From JBMNUL01 sp050946255 (lineage in GTDB: Bacteria > Actinomycetota > Coriobacteriia > Coriobacteriales > CADBOM01): 7,126 nt of DNA. Location: contig JBMNUL010000132.1 of the NCBI GenBank assembly GCA_050946255.1, forward strand, positions 1-7,126. Reading direction: 5' to 3'. Of this stretch, positions 1 to 6,881 are shown in pieces. Positions within the stretch are counted from its first letter, which is position 1. Every line of letters starts with the position of its first letter. Made by a program: the position numbers and the translations under genes. The notes beneath the pieces were generated by a model. The model saw only the letters and a program-made list of their open reading frames with translations. It ran no database searches and had not been told where the DNA came from.

Positions 1-1349
1 CAAGAGACCAGTTTCTCGGCAAAGTCACCGTCGTCGAATATCCCGTGAACATATGTGCCGAGCACATTGTCTAGAGCGCAACCGTCTTTGGAATGTCTGG
101 TTCCATCCAACAGCACGAGATTGGAGAAGTTGCCAGAATCGGTCTTACCCATGTGAATCTCATAGCCCGAGAAGCTCGCACCGGACAGCCCAGAGAACAT
201 GCCTTCGATTTTCGAGACTCTCCCAGTGACTCTTGTCCGCGTCTTGTTATCTGAGAAGACGGTGTGGGTGGGGATGAGTCCCATGCCACGCATCATGCCC
301 CCGAACTCCACCTCGTGAGGGTCGGACAATTCCTCGCCGAGCATCTGGTATCCGCCGCATATTCCCATGACAGGTATTCCCTCACCAGCTAGTCTGACGA
401 TAGAGGCCTCGAGGCCGTTCTGCCTGAGCCAGAGCAGGTCTCCCATTGTGTTCTTGGAACCCGGCAAGATAATCAGGTCGGGTCTGCCAAGCTCCCGAGC
501 GCTGCAGACATACCTGACCGATACCTGCGGAAAACGGTCGAGCGCGTTGAAATCCGTGAAGTTGGAGAGGTGGGGCAGCCTGATTGCCGCGATGTCGAGG
601 TCGGCTATTCCCCCATGAGAATGAAGCCTCGATGCAAGGCTGTCCTCGTCGTCTAAATCCACATGGAGCATCGGCACAACTCCGAGAACCGGAACTCCGC
701 AGAGCCTTTCAAGCTCCGGTAGCCCGGGTTTGAGTATCTCCACATCCCCACGGAACTTGTTTATCACCGTCCCCTTCACATATGGACGCTCGATCTCATC
801 GAGAAGCGCGACTGTTCCATACAGGCTTGCAAATACTCCTCCCCTGTCGATGTCACCACAGATCACAACCGGAGCACCCGCGATCTTGGCCATTCCCATG
901 TTCACGAAATCGTCTGCACGAAGGTTGATCTCAGCGGGGCTTCCCGCTCCCTCGAGGACCATGATGTCGTGCTCGGAGGCAAGCTCGTTGTAGGCCTGCT
1001 TGATCTTGGGCACCAGCTCTCCTTTGAAGGAGTAGTACTCGGTTGCCCTCATATTCCCCACAACCTCGCCCATGACGATCACCTGGCTGCCATCGTCTCC
1101 GGAGGGCTTCAACAGCACGGGGTTCATCCTCACATCGGGTTCGATTCCAGCAGCCTCGGCCTGCATGACCTGGGCTCTGCCCATCTCCATGCCGTCTCTG
1201 GTGATGAAGCTGTTGAGGGCCATGTTCTGGCTTTTGAATGGGGCAACGGAGTATCCATCTTGCTTGAAGATCCTGCAGAGAGCGGCGGCCAGAAAGCTCT
1301 TTCCTGCATCCGATGTTGTGCCCTGGATCATTATCGATTTAGCGGCCAT
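1..1349 (-). CDS. cobQ: Cobyric acid synthase, glutamine-hydrolysing (3' end cut by window edge)
   Basis: CobQ/CbiP amidates the b, d, e and g carboxylates of (adenosyl)cobyrinic acid a,c-diamide in the cytoplasm, using ATP and glutamine, to give cobyric acid. I translated 449 codons without a stop. The N-terminal dethiobiotin-synthetase-like ATPase domain has the P-loop GTTSDAGKS at residues 10-18, followed by the family signatures FKSQNMALNS and LEGAGSPAEINL. The C-terminal class I glutamine amidotransferase domain has its nucleophile Cys331 in GICGGYQMLG and His435 in GTYVHGIFD. Family members are about 480-510 residues, so roughly 30-60 C-terminal residues lie left of position 1. The ATG at 1349 overlaps the end of cbiA by 11 bases, has a strong Shine-Dalgarno at 1357-1365, and gives the N-terminus expected for the family (MAAKSIMIQGTT). 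It is the last gene visible in the operon. Arg codons are 16 AGR to 7 CGN, with no CGC. Identity is essentially certain. Confidence 0.97.
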   Translation of the reverse strand, partial: MAAKSIMIQGTTSDAGKSFLAAALCRIFKQDGYSVAPFKSQNMALNSFITRDGMEMGRAQVMQAEAAGIEPDVRMNPVLLKPSGDDGSQVIVMGEVVGNMRATEYYSFKGELVPKIKQAYNELASEHDIMVLEGAGSPAEINLRADDFVNMGMAKIAGAPVVICGDIDRGGVFASLYGTVALLDEIERPYVKGTVINKFRGDVEILKPGLPELERLCGVPVLGVVPMLHVDLDDEDSLASRLHSHGGIADLDIAAIRLPHLSNFTDFNALDRFPQVSVRYVCSARELGRPDLIILPGSKNTMGDLLWLRQNGLEASIVRLAGEGIPVMGICGGYQMLGEELSDPHEVEFGGMMRGMGLIPTHTVFSDNKTRTRVTGRVSKIEGMFSGLSGASFSGYEIHMGKTDSGNFSNLVLLDGTRHSKDGCALDNVLGTYVHGIFDDGDFAEKLVS

Positions 1350-2778
1350 CTGCGCACTCCCCCTCGTCTGTTGAATTTCTCCTCGACTCGCCATACTTCT
1401 CTGCAGCGAGCACGAACCTCCTTGCAAAATTCCCGTTTGCCGGAAAGTACAGGTGGGGAAAACCGGCGAGCGTCCGGTTCTTGTTGACGAAGCATTTCCA
1501 CTTCCTGTTGCCTATCGGCTTTGAGGCGTCGAACGTCTCGCCGTTCTCGGTGCAGTCGTAATAATGAAACTCATGTGCCACGAGCTTCCCGCCCTTGTCG
1601 CAAAGATAGTTGCCCTCGTTGCAGAGCAGGTTCACATAGCCAAAGCGTGTGAGCCTTCCGGTGTACTTAGCACTCCCATGCATGAAGCCCACCATCTGCC
1701 ATAGGTTGCCGTCCAGGTCGCAAAGCTCGTCCTGCAGGTAGAGGAACCCACCGCATTCGGCAAATACGGGCATTCCGTCCTCACATGCAGCCAATACCTG
1801 TTTTCTCATCCCGACATTGGCCTCGAGGGCTTTCGCATTGAGCTCCGGATATCCTCCGCCGAGGTACAGGGCGTCTGTCCCGTCGGGGAGCGCCGCATCT
1901 CTAATCGGCGAGAATCGGACGATCTCTGCCCCCAGGTCTTCAAGCATCTGGATGTTCTCGTGGTAGTAGAAGCAGAACGCGTTGTCGTCGGCTATTGCAA
2001 TGCGCGGCGACCTGTTCGTGGCCCTTGGTGTCTCGAACGGCTTGTCGCTAAGATCTGGAGCCGAGTTGGCGATTTTCAACATCAGGTCGATGTCGCAGTT
2101 CTTCTCCAGGGCATCTGCTATCAGGGCTATCTTTTCACGGAGTCCCTCGACCTCAGAAGCCGTAACCAGACCCAGATGCCTGCTCTCGAGCGAGTAAGCG
2201 CTGTCGTTGGGAAGGCAACCAACGACCGGAATCCCACACTCCTGCTCGATTACATTCGAGAGAATCTCGCGCATCGATGGACCGACCCTGTTCAGAAGAA
2301 CACCCTTGATGTTGCTGTGAGGCCTGAACTCCATGAAGCCCTTGACCATGGCCGCAACGGAAAGCGACGCCCCGTGAGCATCGACTACTAAGATCACCGG
2401 GGTATCTGTAGCACTTGACAAGTGATATGCAGAAGCCTGTGCATTGGTTCCCCCGAGGCCATCGTAGAAGCCCATCACACCCTCTAGCACTGCTATATCT
2501 GCTCCTTCGGAATTTCTGGCCAGAAGAGACCTTGCCTGCTCCTCCGATGAGAAGAAAAGATCTAGATTGAATCCAGGAGTTCCGATAACCGTGCTGTGGA
2601 ACATCGGGTCGATGTAATCCGGACCGCATTTGAACGAGACCGGGGACATCCCCCTACTGATGAGAAGGGAGAGGAGGCCGCAGGTCACCGTGGTCTTTCC
2701 TCCACCGCTCATGGGAGCGGCGAGCATTAGCCTCGGAAGATGTCTTGGAAAATCCACTGATGAGCTGGTTGAATCCAT
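1339..2778 (-). CDS. cbiA: Cobyrinic acid a,c-diamide synthase
   Basis: CbiA uses ATP and glutamine to amidate the a and c acetate side chains of cobyrinic acid. The protein has 479 residues; Salmonella CbiA has about 459. The N-terminal ATPase domain carries a P-loop variant APMSGGGKTT at 21-30, the substrate-site motif KCGPDYIDP at 50-58, and the CbiA/CobB signature EGVMGFYDG at 99-107. The C-terminal amidotransferase domain carries Cys342 in FAECGGFLYL and histidines 402 and 405 in AHEFHYY. The N-terminus is slightly long and Ser-rich (about 16 residues before the first strand), but the ATG at 2778 has a strong Shine-Dalgarno. It starts one base after the cbiET stop and its TAA lies 11 bases inside cobQ. 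Arg codons are 18 AGR to 7 CGN. The homologue CfbB, which amidates Ni-sirohydrochlorin for coenzyme F430, is an alternative on sequence alone; the surrounding cobalamin genes make CbiA much more likely. Confidence 0.96.
   Translation of the reverse strand: MDSTSSSVDFPRHLPRLMLAAPMSGGGKTTVTCGLLSLLISRGMSPVSFKCGPDYIDPMFHSTVIGTPGFNLDLFFSSEEQARSLLARNSEGADIAVLEGVMGFYDGLGGTNAQASAYHLSSATDTPVILVVDAHGASLSVAAMVKGFMEFRPHSNIKGVLLNRVGPSMREILSNVIEQECGIPVVGCLPNDSAYSLESRHLGLVTASEVEGLREKIALIADALEKNCDIDLMLKIANSAPDLSDKPFETPRATNRSPRIAIADDNAFCFYYHENIQMLEDLGAEIVRFSPIRDAALPDGTDALYLGGGYPELNAKALEANVGMRKQVLAACEDGMPVFAECGGFLYLQDELCDLDGNLWQMVGFMHGSAKYTGRLTRFGYVNLLCNEGNYLCDKGGKLVAHEFHYYDCTENGETFDASKPIGNRKWKCFVNKNRTLAGFPHLYFPANGNFARRFVLAAEKYGESRRNSTDEGECADGR
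1357..1365 (-). promoter_or_regulatory. Ribosome binding site of cobQ
   Basis: The minus strand reads GAGGGGGAG, then 7 bases, then the ATG at 1349. It lies inside the last codons of cbiA, so cobQ translation is probably coupled to cbiA. It supports choosing the ATG at 1349 over the in-frame ATG six codons later. Confidence 0.75.
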
Positions 2779-2779
2779 G

Positions 2780-4228
2780 TTATCTCCCCTGCTCGGAACT
2801 GATTTTTCTGCCGCTTTCGGCAGAACCTTCTAGGTCACCCGCTGAAACCGAACTGGAAACTTCTCCCGTGCCGGCAGATTCGGCTGATTCCACAACATCA
2901 TCTGAGCAGGCAGCGCCCGTTGCAGAGAAGATGACTATGGGATTCTGAGCGGTCAGCAGGTGATAACCTCCGGCCTGCCGCGTGCGGGCAACAGAGACCT
3001 GGCTGGCCTCGAAATCGCGCAGCCTCCCTTCCTGGCACCTCTCGATCAGCGCTTTCGAAGCTTCCGCGATGGTCTCCATTGCAATGGCGCTCGCAACGAT
3101 GCGGGCACTCGGGTTCTTGGTCAGAACGGCATCGACGATCTGCCCGAAATTTCCCCTCGACCCTCCGATGAACACCACATCTGGAGCGGGCAAGCCGGTA
3201 AGGGCATCTGGGGCAGACCCCCTGATCACCTTCATGTTGTACGCGCCGAATCTCATTCGGTTGCTCTCGATCAGATCACAGGCCTCCGGAGAGACCTCCA
3301 CCGAGAACACCCTTATCATCGGGGAGGCAAGGGCAATCTCTATGCTCACAGAACCCGTTCCAGCCCCCACGTCGTAGACGATATCCTCGGAGCCGAGCTG
3401 CAGCTTCCCCATGATTGCAGCACGGACTTCCTGCTTCGTCATGGGCACCTTGCCGCGCTCAAACGCTTCATCTGGAATCCCACAAGTGAGACATGGGTAG
3501 GAATCGAGCTCCCGGCCTCTCAGCTTGCCGTGCCTGATCCAGACGGAGGAAAGGCTGGAAAATTCCATTTCAACCAGCTCGCCAGCCTTGGCGGTGACAA
3601 TTCTCTCCTCTGGATAGGAGAGGTTCTCCGCCACAGTGACCTCGACATCGCCAAGCCCCGCATCTACGAGCTCACCCACGATAGTCGAGGGCACGATATC
3701 GCCACCTGTGAGGAAGAAGACCTCCTCGTTTGCGAGCACTTCACCCAACACATTGACAGACCTGCCGTGAGCGCTCCTCAGCACACAGTGTTGCCAGGGA
3801 CGTTGGAGCTTTGCAGCTAGATATTGGACGGTGGAGATTCCCGGAATCACCCTCACCTCATATCCCGAGGCAGCCAATTCTCCTCGAATCGATGTCGCGA
3901 GGCTGTAGAAACCGGTGTCACCGCTGCAAATGACGCAAGCGCGTTCGAAATCCATCTGGTCGAGCGCCGCAAGTATCTTGGATGGGGAGGCCTGCTCGAC
4001 GAGGATCTTCTCGCACCAATCCACTGTATCCTCCTGCCCCGGCACATCAGTGGAGGCCACGCCGCCCGAGTCCGAAGACACCAAGGACATCGCGGCGTAC
4101 AACATCCTCTTCGCGCCGACCACCACATCAGCTGCCCTGATTGCATCTAGCGCATCAAGCGAGCAACCACCTGCACTGCCCGGTCCGATGCCTGCTATCT
4201 CCACGATTCTCCTTGACATTGGCATCAC
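2780..4228 (-). CDS. cbiET: CbiE-CbiT fusion: cobalt-precorrin-7 C5-methyltransferase and cobalt-precorrin-6B C15-methyltransferase (decarboxylating)
   Basis: This is a 482-residue two-domain S-adenosylmethionine methyltransferase, organised like CobL. CbiE (about 8-235) is a tetrapyrrole methylase with GIGPG at 13-17, SGDTGFYS at 102-109 and SAHGR at 152-156; it methylates C5. CbiT (about 248-437) is a Rossmann-fold methylase with DVGAGTG at 286-292 and a later FIGGSRG; it methylates C15 and decarboxylates the ring C acetate. Residues 438-482 form a Ser/Glu/Gly/Ala-rich tail beyond the usual CbiT end. The start is uncertain: GTG at 4228 overlaps the cbiJ stop by 4 bases, ATG at 4225 overlaps it by 1, and another ATG is at 4219. 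All give the same domains. cbiA starts one base after the TAA. In many archaea CbiE and CbiT are separate proteins, so the fusion is a useful taxonomic marker. Arg codons are 18 AGR to 11 CGN. Confidence 0.96.
   Translation of the reverse strand: MMPMSRRIVEIAGIGPGSAGGCSLDALDAIRAADVVVGAKRMLYAAMSLVSSDSGGVASTDVPGQEDTVDWCEKILVEQASPSKILAALDQMDFERACVICSGDTGFYSLATSIRGELAASGYEVRVIPGISTVQYLAAKLQRPWQHCVLRSAHGRSVNVLGEVLANEEVFFLTGGDIVPSTIVGELVDAGLGDVEVTVAENLSYPEERIVTAKAGELVEMEFSSLSSVWIRHGKLRGRELDSYPCLTCGIPDEAFERGKVPMTKQEVRAAIMGKLQLGSEDIVYDVGAGTGSVSIEIALASPMIRVFSVEVSPEACDLIESNRMRFGAYNMKVIRGSAPDALTGLPAPDVVFIGGSRGNFGQIVDAVLTKNPSARIVASAIAMETIAEASKALIERCQEGRLRDFEASQVSVARTRQAGGYHLLTAQNPIVIFSATGAACSDDVVESAESAGTGEVSSSVSAGDLEGSAESGRKISSEQGR
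2784..2790 (-). promoter_or_regulatory. Ribosome binding site of cbiA
   Basis: The minus strand reads AGGGGAG, 5 bases before the ATG at 2778. It sits in the last codons of cbiET and fixes the slightly extended CbiA N-terminus as the likely start. Confidence 0.75.
2806..2825 (-). repeat. Perfect 8-bp inverted repeat (hairpin) upstream of cbiA
   Basis: On the plus strand TTCTGCCG (2806-2813) and CGGCAGAA (2818-2825) are perfect inverted repeats around the 4-base loop CTTT. In the minus-strand transcript the loop reads AAAG. The hairpin lies within the 3' end of cbiET, 15 bases before the cbiA Shine-Dalgarno. On the transcript it is followed by A-rich sequence, not a U-run, so it does not look like an intrinsic terminator. 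It could affect RNA processing or cbiA translation, or be a by-product of the repetitive coding sequence there. Confidence 0.5.
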
Positions 4229-5058
4229 ATCCTGTCCCTCAAGATGTTCAGAAGCTCATCCGGAAGCACCCCATCCTCGTCTTGTGGACGGGAAACCACG
4301 ACAACCTTCACGTCCCTCATTCTCGCTGCCTCGAGCTTTTCCGGAAATCCTCCAGCGGTCCCGCTCTCCTTCGTAATCATGTAGCGGATGTTGCGTGAGT
4401 CTATGGCCTCGAGGTTCTGCTCTATCGAAAATGGACCTTTAGCTGCGATGATGTGATCGTCATCGATTCCAACCGCATGGCAGCTGTCTATGGATTGCTG
4501 CTCAGGTAGCACTCTCACGTGAACCCTGTTGCGGTAGTCTTCGATGACGGTGTATGAGGTAATGTCCCTGTTGCCTGTTGTTCCAAGCACGTTCCCACCA
4601 TCTGATGGCACCATCCAGCATGCCTCTTCGACACTGGAAGCCGTCACGCAATCATTGAAATCGATGCTCGGCCTGATAATCCTGACGTAATCCAAGCCGA
4701 CCTCCGATGCCGACTCTCGGACATGTTGGCTTATGTTCACCGCATATGGATGAGTTGCGTCCACCACGAAGTCAAACCACGAGCTCATCAGAGAGGTCAT
4801 CTCAGAATGATCCATCGGACCCACATGGATTTTCAACCCGTCAAGGCCGGCGGGAAGCTGCTCTGCACCGACCTCGGTGGCAACGCTCACCATCACCCTC
4901 CAACCCCTCATAACGAGGGAAAGTGCCAGTTCCCTGCCCTCGGAAGTTCCTCCGAAGAGCAGGATTCGCCGGTTTTCCATAGGGTTGGAGTTGAGCATCT
5001 CGGAAGCCCTTGCAACCGCATCCCTGACCCCAGACCCGGTGAAATCTACATCTTTCAT
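4225..5058 (-). CDS. cbiJ: Cobalt-precorrin-6A reductase
   Basis: CbiJ (the CobK family) uses a reduced nicotinamide cofactor to reduce the macrocycle of cobalt-precorrin-6A to 6B, the substrate of CbiT encoded by the next gene. With the ATG at 5058 the protein has 277 residues. Family motifs are GGTSEGR at 36-42 in the N-terminal nucleotide-binding fold, DATHPYA at 100-106, GTTGNRD at 159-165, and TKESG at 229-233. The reading frame stays open far upstream through cbiH, but the start at 5058 is set by an AAGGAG 8 bases before it and by its position 5 bases after the cbiH stop. This leaves a 26-residue extension before MENRRILLFGG, where family members normally begin; the ATG at 4980 would give 251 residues, a typical length, but has no visible Shine-Dalgarno. 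The stop overlaps the cbiET start. Arg codons are 14 AGR to 7 CGN. Confidence 0.94.
   Translation of the reverse strand: MKDVDFTGSGVRDAVARASEMLNSNPMENRRILLFGGTSEGRELALSLVMRGWRVMVSVATEVGAEQLPAGLDGLKIHVGPMDHSEMTSLMSSWFDFVVDATHPYAVNISQHVRESASEVGLDYVRIIRPSIDFNDCVTASSVEEACWMVPSDGGNVLGTTGNRDITSYTVIEDYRNRVHVRVLPEQQSIDSCHAVGIDDDHIIAAKGPFSIEQNLEAIDSRNIRYMITKESGTAGGFPEKLEAARMRDVKVVVVSRPQDEDGVLPDELLNILRDRM
4231..4240 (-). promoter_or_regulatory. Probable ribosome binding site of cbiET
   Basis: The minus strand reads GAGGGACAGG at the end of cbiJ. GAGGG is 7 bases from the GTG at 4228 and 10 from the ATG at 4225; the second AGG is 5 bases from the ATG at 4225. It therefore does not decide between the two starts. 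Confidence 0.45.
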
Positions 5059-5063
5059 GCCCT

Positions 5064-5813
5064 TCACTCCTTGGGTCCTCCGGCCTTCTGTGCATACCCT
5101 CTGTGGGTTACCATCTTTCCGCCTATAACCTTGGTCTGGCTGTTGCCTATGAAGACGGTGCAGAACATGTCTACGTTGGCGTCGCGAAGTTCCGAGAGCT
5201 TGCACACATGGCTTTCCTGACCATCGCGGCCAATGTTTCGAACGTATCCGCACACGATATCCGGGGAGATGTGCTGGAGCAAGATGTCGCAAGCACGAGC
5301 CAGATAGTCGGGCCTGAGCTTGCTCGCGACGTTGTAGAGCACGATGCAGAAGTCGGCATCGGCAGCGCAGGCTAGCCTCTTCTCTATCTTCTCCCATGGG
5401 GTGAGCCTGTCTGAAAGAGATACCACTGCAAAATCGTGCGTGAGCGGTGCGCCGAGAACTGATGCTCCCGACAGAGCGGCAGTGACTCCGCAGACGACCT
5501 CGATGTCAACCGGCGGGTACTCTGGGGCAAGTTCGAATATGAGCCCGGCCATCCCGAAGACCCCCGCATCACCACTGCAGACCATCGCCACGGTCCTCCC
5601 GGACGCTGCAGATTCAATGGCAGCCCGGCAGCGGTCCACCTCCCTGGTCATGGGGGTGGTGAAGGTCTCTTTTTCAGGACAGACCTTCTTGGCGAGATCT
5701 ACGTACACCGGGTAACCGCAGATAAGGTCGCAGTCCTCGAGAGCCTGGACGGCCTCCTGCGTCATGAACTCGCGATCTCCGGGGCCAAGCCCCACGACGT
5801 ACAGTTTCGACAT
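5064..5813 (-). CDS. cbiH: Cobalt-precorrin-3 (precorrin-3B) C17-methyltransferase, ring-contracting
   Basis: CbiH methylates C17 of cobalt-precorrin-3 with S-adenosylmethionine and drives ring contraction to cobalt-precorrin-4, the substrate of CbiF. The 249-residue length matches the short CbiH/CobJ form without the C-terminal iron-sulfur extension of the long version (CbiH60). The tetrapyrrole methylase fold shows GLGPG at 8-12, the CbiH-typical GYPVYVDL at 33-40 and SGDAGVFGMAG at 80-90. The ATG at 5813 is preceded by GGAGG with a 4-base spacer and gives the family's usual N-terminus. It follows cbiG after 39 bases, the largest gap in the window, and cbiJ starts 5 bases after its stop. 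Arg codons are mixed, 6 AGR to 7 CGN. Confidence 0.96.
   Translation of the reverse strand: MSKLYVVGLGPGDREFMTQEAVQALEDCDLICGYPVYVDLAKKVCPEKETFTTPMTREVDRCRAAIESAASGRTVAMVCSGDAGVFGMAGLIFELAPEYPPVDIEVVCGVTAALSGASVLGAPLTHDFAVVSLSDRLTPWEKIEKRLACAADADFCIVLYNVASKLRPDYLARACDILLQHISPDIVCGYVRNIGRDGQESHVCKLSELRDANVDMFCTVFIGNSQTKVIGGKMVTHRGYAQKAGGPKE
5067..5072 (-). promoter_or_regulatory. Ribosome binding site deciding the cbiJ start
   Basis: The minus strand reads AAGGAG, 8 bases before the ATG at 5058, overlapping the last cbiH codons. It favours the longer CbiJ form over a start at 4980, which lacks a comparable site. Confidence 0.7.
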
Positions 5814-5817
5814 TTTT

Positions 5818-5822
5818 CCTCC
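5818..5822 (-). promoter_or_regulatory. Ribosome binding site of cbiH
   Basis: The minus strand reads GGAGG followed by AAAA and the ATG at 5813. It lies in the 39-base gap (5814-5852) after cbiG, the only junction here where the start region does not overlap the upstream gene. I see no convincing terminator or promoter in the rest of the gap. Confidence 0.8.
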
Positions 5823-5852
5823 GCTTCAAAATCAATGCTTAAACCAGCCGCT

Positions 5853-6881
5853 TCACATCTTTGGCCAGCTGATGTGGGGGGTCTCTATTCCAATTGCCAT
5901 GGTCACACCATCGTTGGATGTCCACCGTATGAGCATCTCAGCCCCGGTGCACACTACGGCACGCTCGCAGACGTTGTCTGTTCCCACGGCCTCCCTGACG
6001 AAATCCGAGGAATGGAAATCGCCCTCAGCCCCGTTCAGCTCACCTGCGCTGAAGGTCACGAGCTCGAGCTCGCGCTCGGAGCAGAACTCCAGCAAGCCCA
6101 CTTCATCGGCCTTCGCGTCGATAGTCGCGACCTTTGCGAAAGCCTGCGGGAGTATCGTCCCGTTGTCTCGGCATATCTTTCCGAACAGCTGGGCGATCTT
6201 CCACTTTGGAGTGCCGCGCTTGCATCCGACTCCCAAAACCAGGCACTTTGGAACAAGCCGAAGCCCCGGGGAATCCGAATGAATCGTGACCGAGATGTCC
6301 ACATCATCACTGCAAGAGCCGCCGCTTTCCAGAACCTTCAGATGGTCTGGGACATCACCGGAAATCTCGAACTCGCTCTGAAAGGCCACATCCTCACCGC
6401 GGAGAATCGCAGATGACACTTCCTTTATCTTGGAAGCGTCCAAGACCTCCATTCCCTGCGAGACAGCCCAGCTGTCCACCTGGAATGCACCGCTCAAATC
6501 CGTTGCAGTAGTTATGACGGGGTCTGCGCCGACAATCTCCGCGATTCGGCGTGCAAGCTCGTTTGCCCCGCCGATGTGACCCGAAAGGAGCGAGATGCAA
6601 TGGAGCCCACGCTCGTCTAGAACGATCACTGCAGGGTCCTCGGTCTTCTTGCCGACGAACGGGGCAATGCTCCTTACCGCTATGCCAGCGGCACCGACGA
6701 AAACGAGGGCATCGCTCGATGCGAAGGAATTCGCGGTCCACTCGTGATGGTCAACCTTGTCCTCGCCGAAGCCACACGATACATCAACGTCCTCGCCCTG
6801 ATCTCGGAGAGCCGATGCCATGCGCTCTGTCAGGACTAGACCCCGCTCGGAAAAGGCTATCGCGGAAATTTGCATCGTCAT
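5853..6881 (-). CDS. cbiG: Cobalt-precorrin-5A hydrolase
   Basis: CbiG opens the delta-lactone of cobalt-precorrin-5A and releases the two-carbon C20 fragment as acetaldehyde, giving cobalt-precorrin-5B. It is diagnostic of the anaerobic pathway. The protein has 342 residues, close to Salmonella CbiG (about 351). Visible family signatures are FVGAAGIAVRSIAPF at 61-75, LLSGHIGGANELA at 98-110, TTATD at 124-128, and, opening the C-terminal domain, VLGVGCKRGT at 215-224, with DNVCERAVV near the end. The ATG at 6881 overlaps the cbiF stop by 4 bases (ATGA) and has AAAGG 7 bases upstream; an ATG two codons later is possible. Its product is the substrate of CbiD, which is not encoded in the window. 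Codon use is odd: 13 of 15 Arg codons are CGN, including 5 CGC, unlike the AGG/AGA preference downstream. Confidence 0.95.
   Translation of the reverse strand: MTMQISAIAFSERGLVLTERMASALRDQGEDVDVSCGFGEDKVDHHEWTANSFASSDALVFVGAAGIAVRSIAPFVGKKTEDPAVIVLDERGLHCISLLSGHIGGANELARRIAEIVGADPVITTATDLSGAFQVDSWAVSQGMEVLDASKIKEVSSAILRGEDVAFQSEFEISGDVPDHLKVLESGGSCSDDVDISVTIHSDSPGLRLVPKCLVLGVGCKRGTPKWKIAQLFGKICRDNGTILPQAFAKVATIDAKADEVGLLEFCSERELELVTFSAGELNGAEGDFHSSDFVREAVGTDNVCERAVVCTGAEMLIRWTSNDGVTMAIGIETPHISWPKM

Noticed and set aside
969..1487. A 172-codon plus-strand frame across the cobQ/cbiA junction, and similar plus-strand frames at 5764-6282 and 5835-6416
   Set aside because: They lie opposite strong homologues (CobQ, CbiA, CbiH, CbiG), show no family motifs, and have no plausible start context.
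2806..2825. The hairpin upstream of cbiA as an intrinsic terminator
   Set aside because: On the minus-strand transcript it is followed by A-rich sequence. The T-run lies on the plus strand before the stem, where no gene is transcribed.
2960..3820. A 286-codon open frame on the plus strand, opposite cbiET
   Set aside because: It is fully antisense to a well-supported gene, resembles no recognisable family, and long antisense frames are common opposite GC-rich coding sequence.
5059..5397. Upstream continuation of the cbiJ reading frame through cbiH, giving a 390-residue frame
   Set aside because: The extra 113 residues overlap the conserved CbiH coding sequence in another frame and show no homology; the ATG at 5058 has its own Shine-Dalgarno.
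5838..5843. TTTAAG on the minus strand in the cbiG-cbiH gap as an archaeal TATA box or internal promoter
   Set aside because: The match is weak and only about 25 bases from the cbiH ATG, so a start placed by it would remove the strong Shine-Dalgarno at 5818-5822.
5814..5852. A cobalamin riboswitch in the window
   Set aside because: The largest non-coding gap is 39 bases, far too short for the riboswitch, and no B12-box-like sequence was seen. If present it would lie upstream of the first cistron, beyond the right edge.
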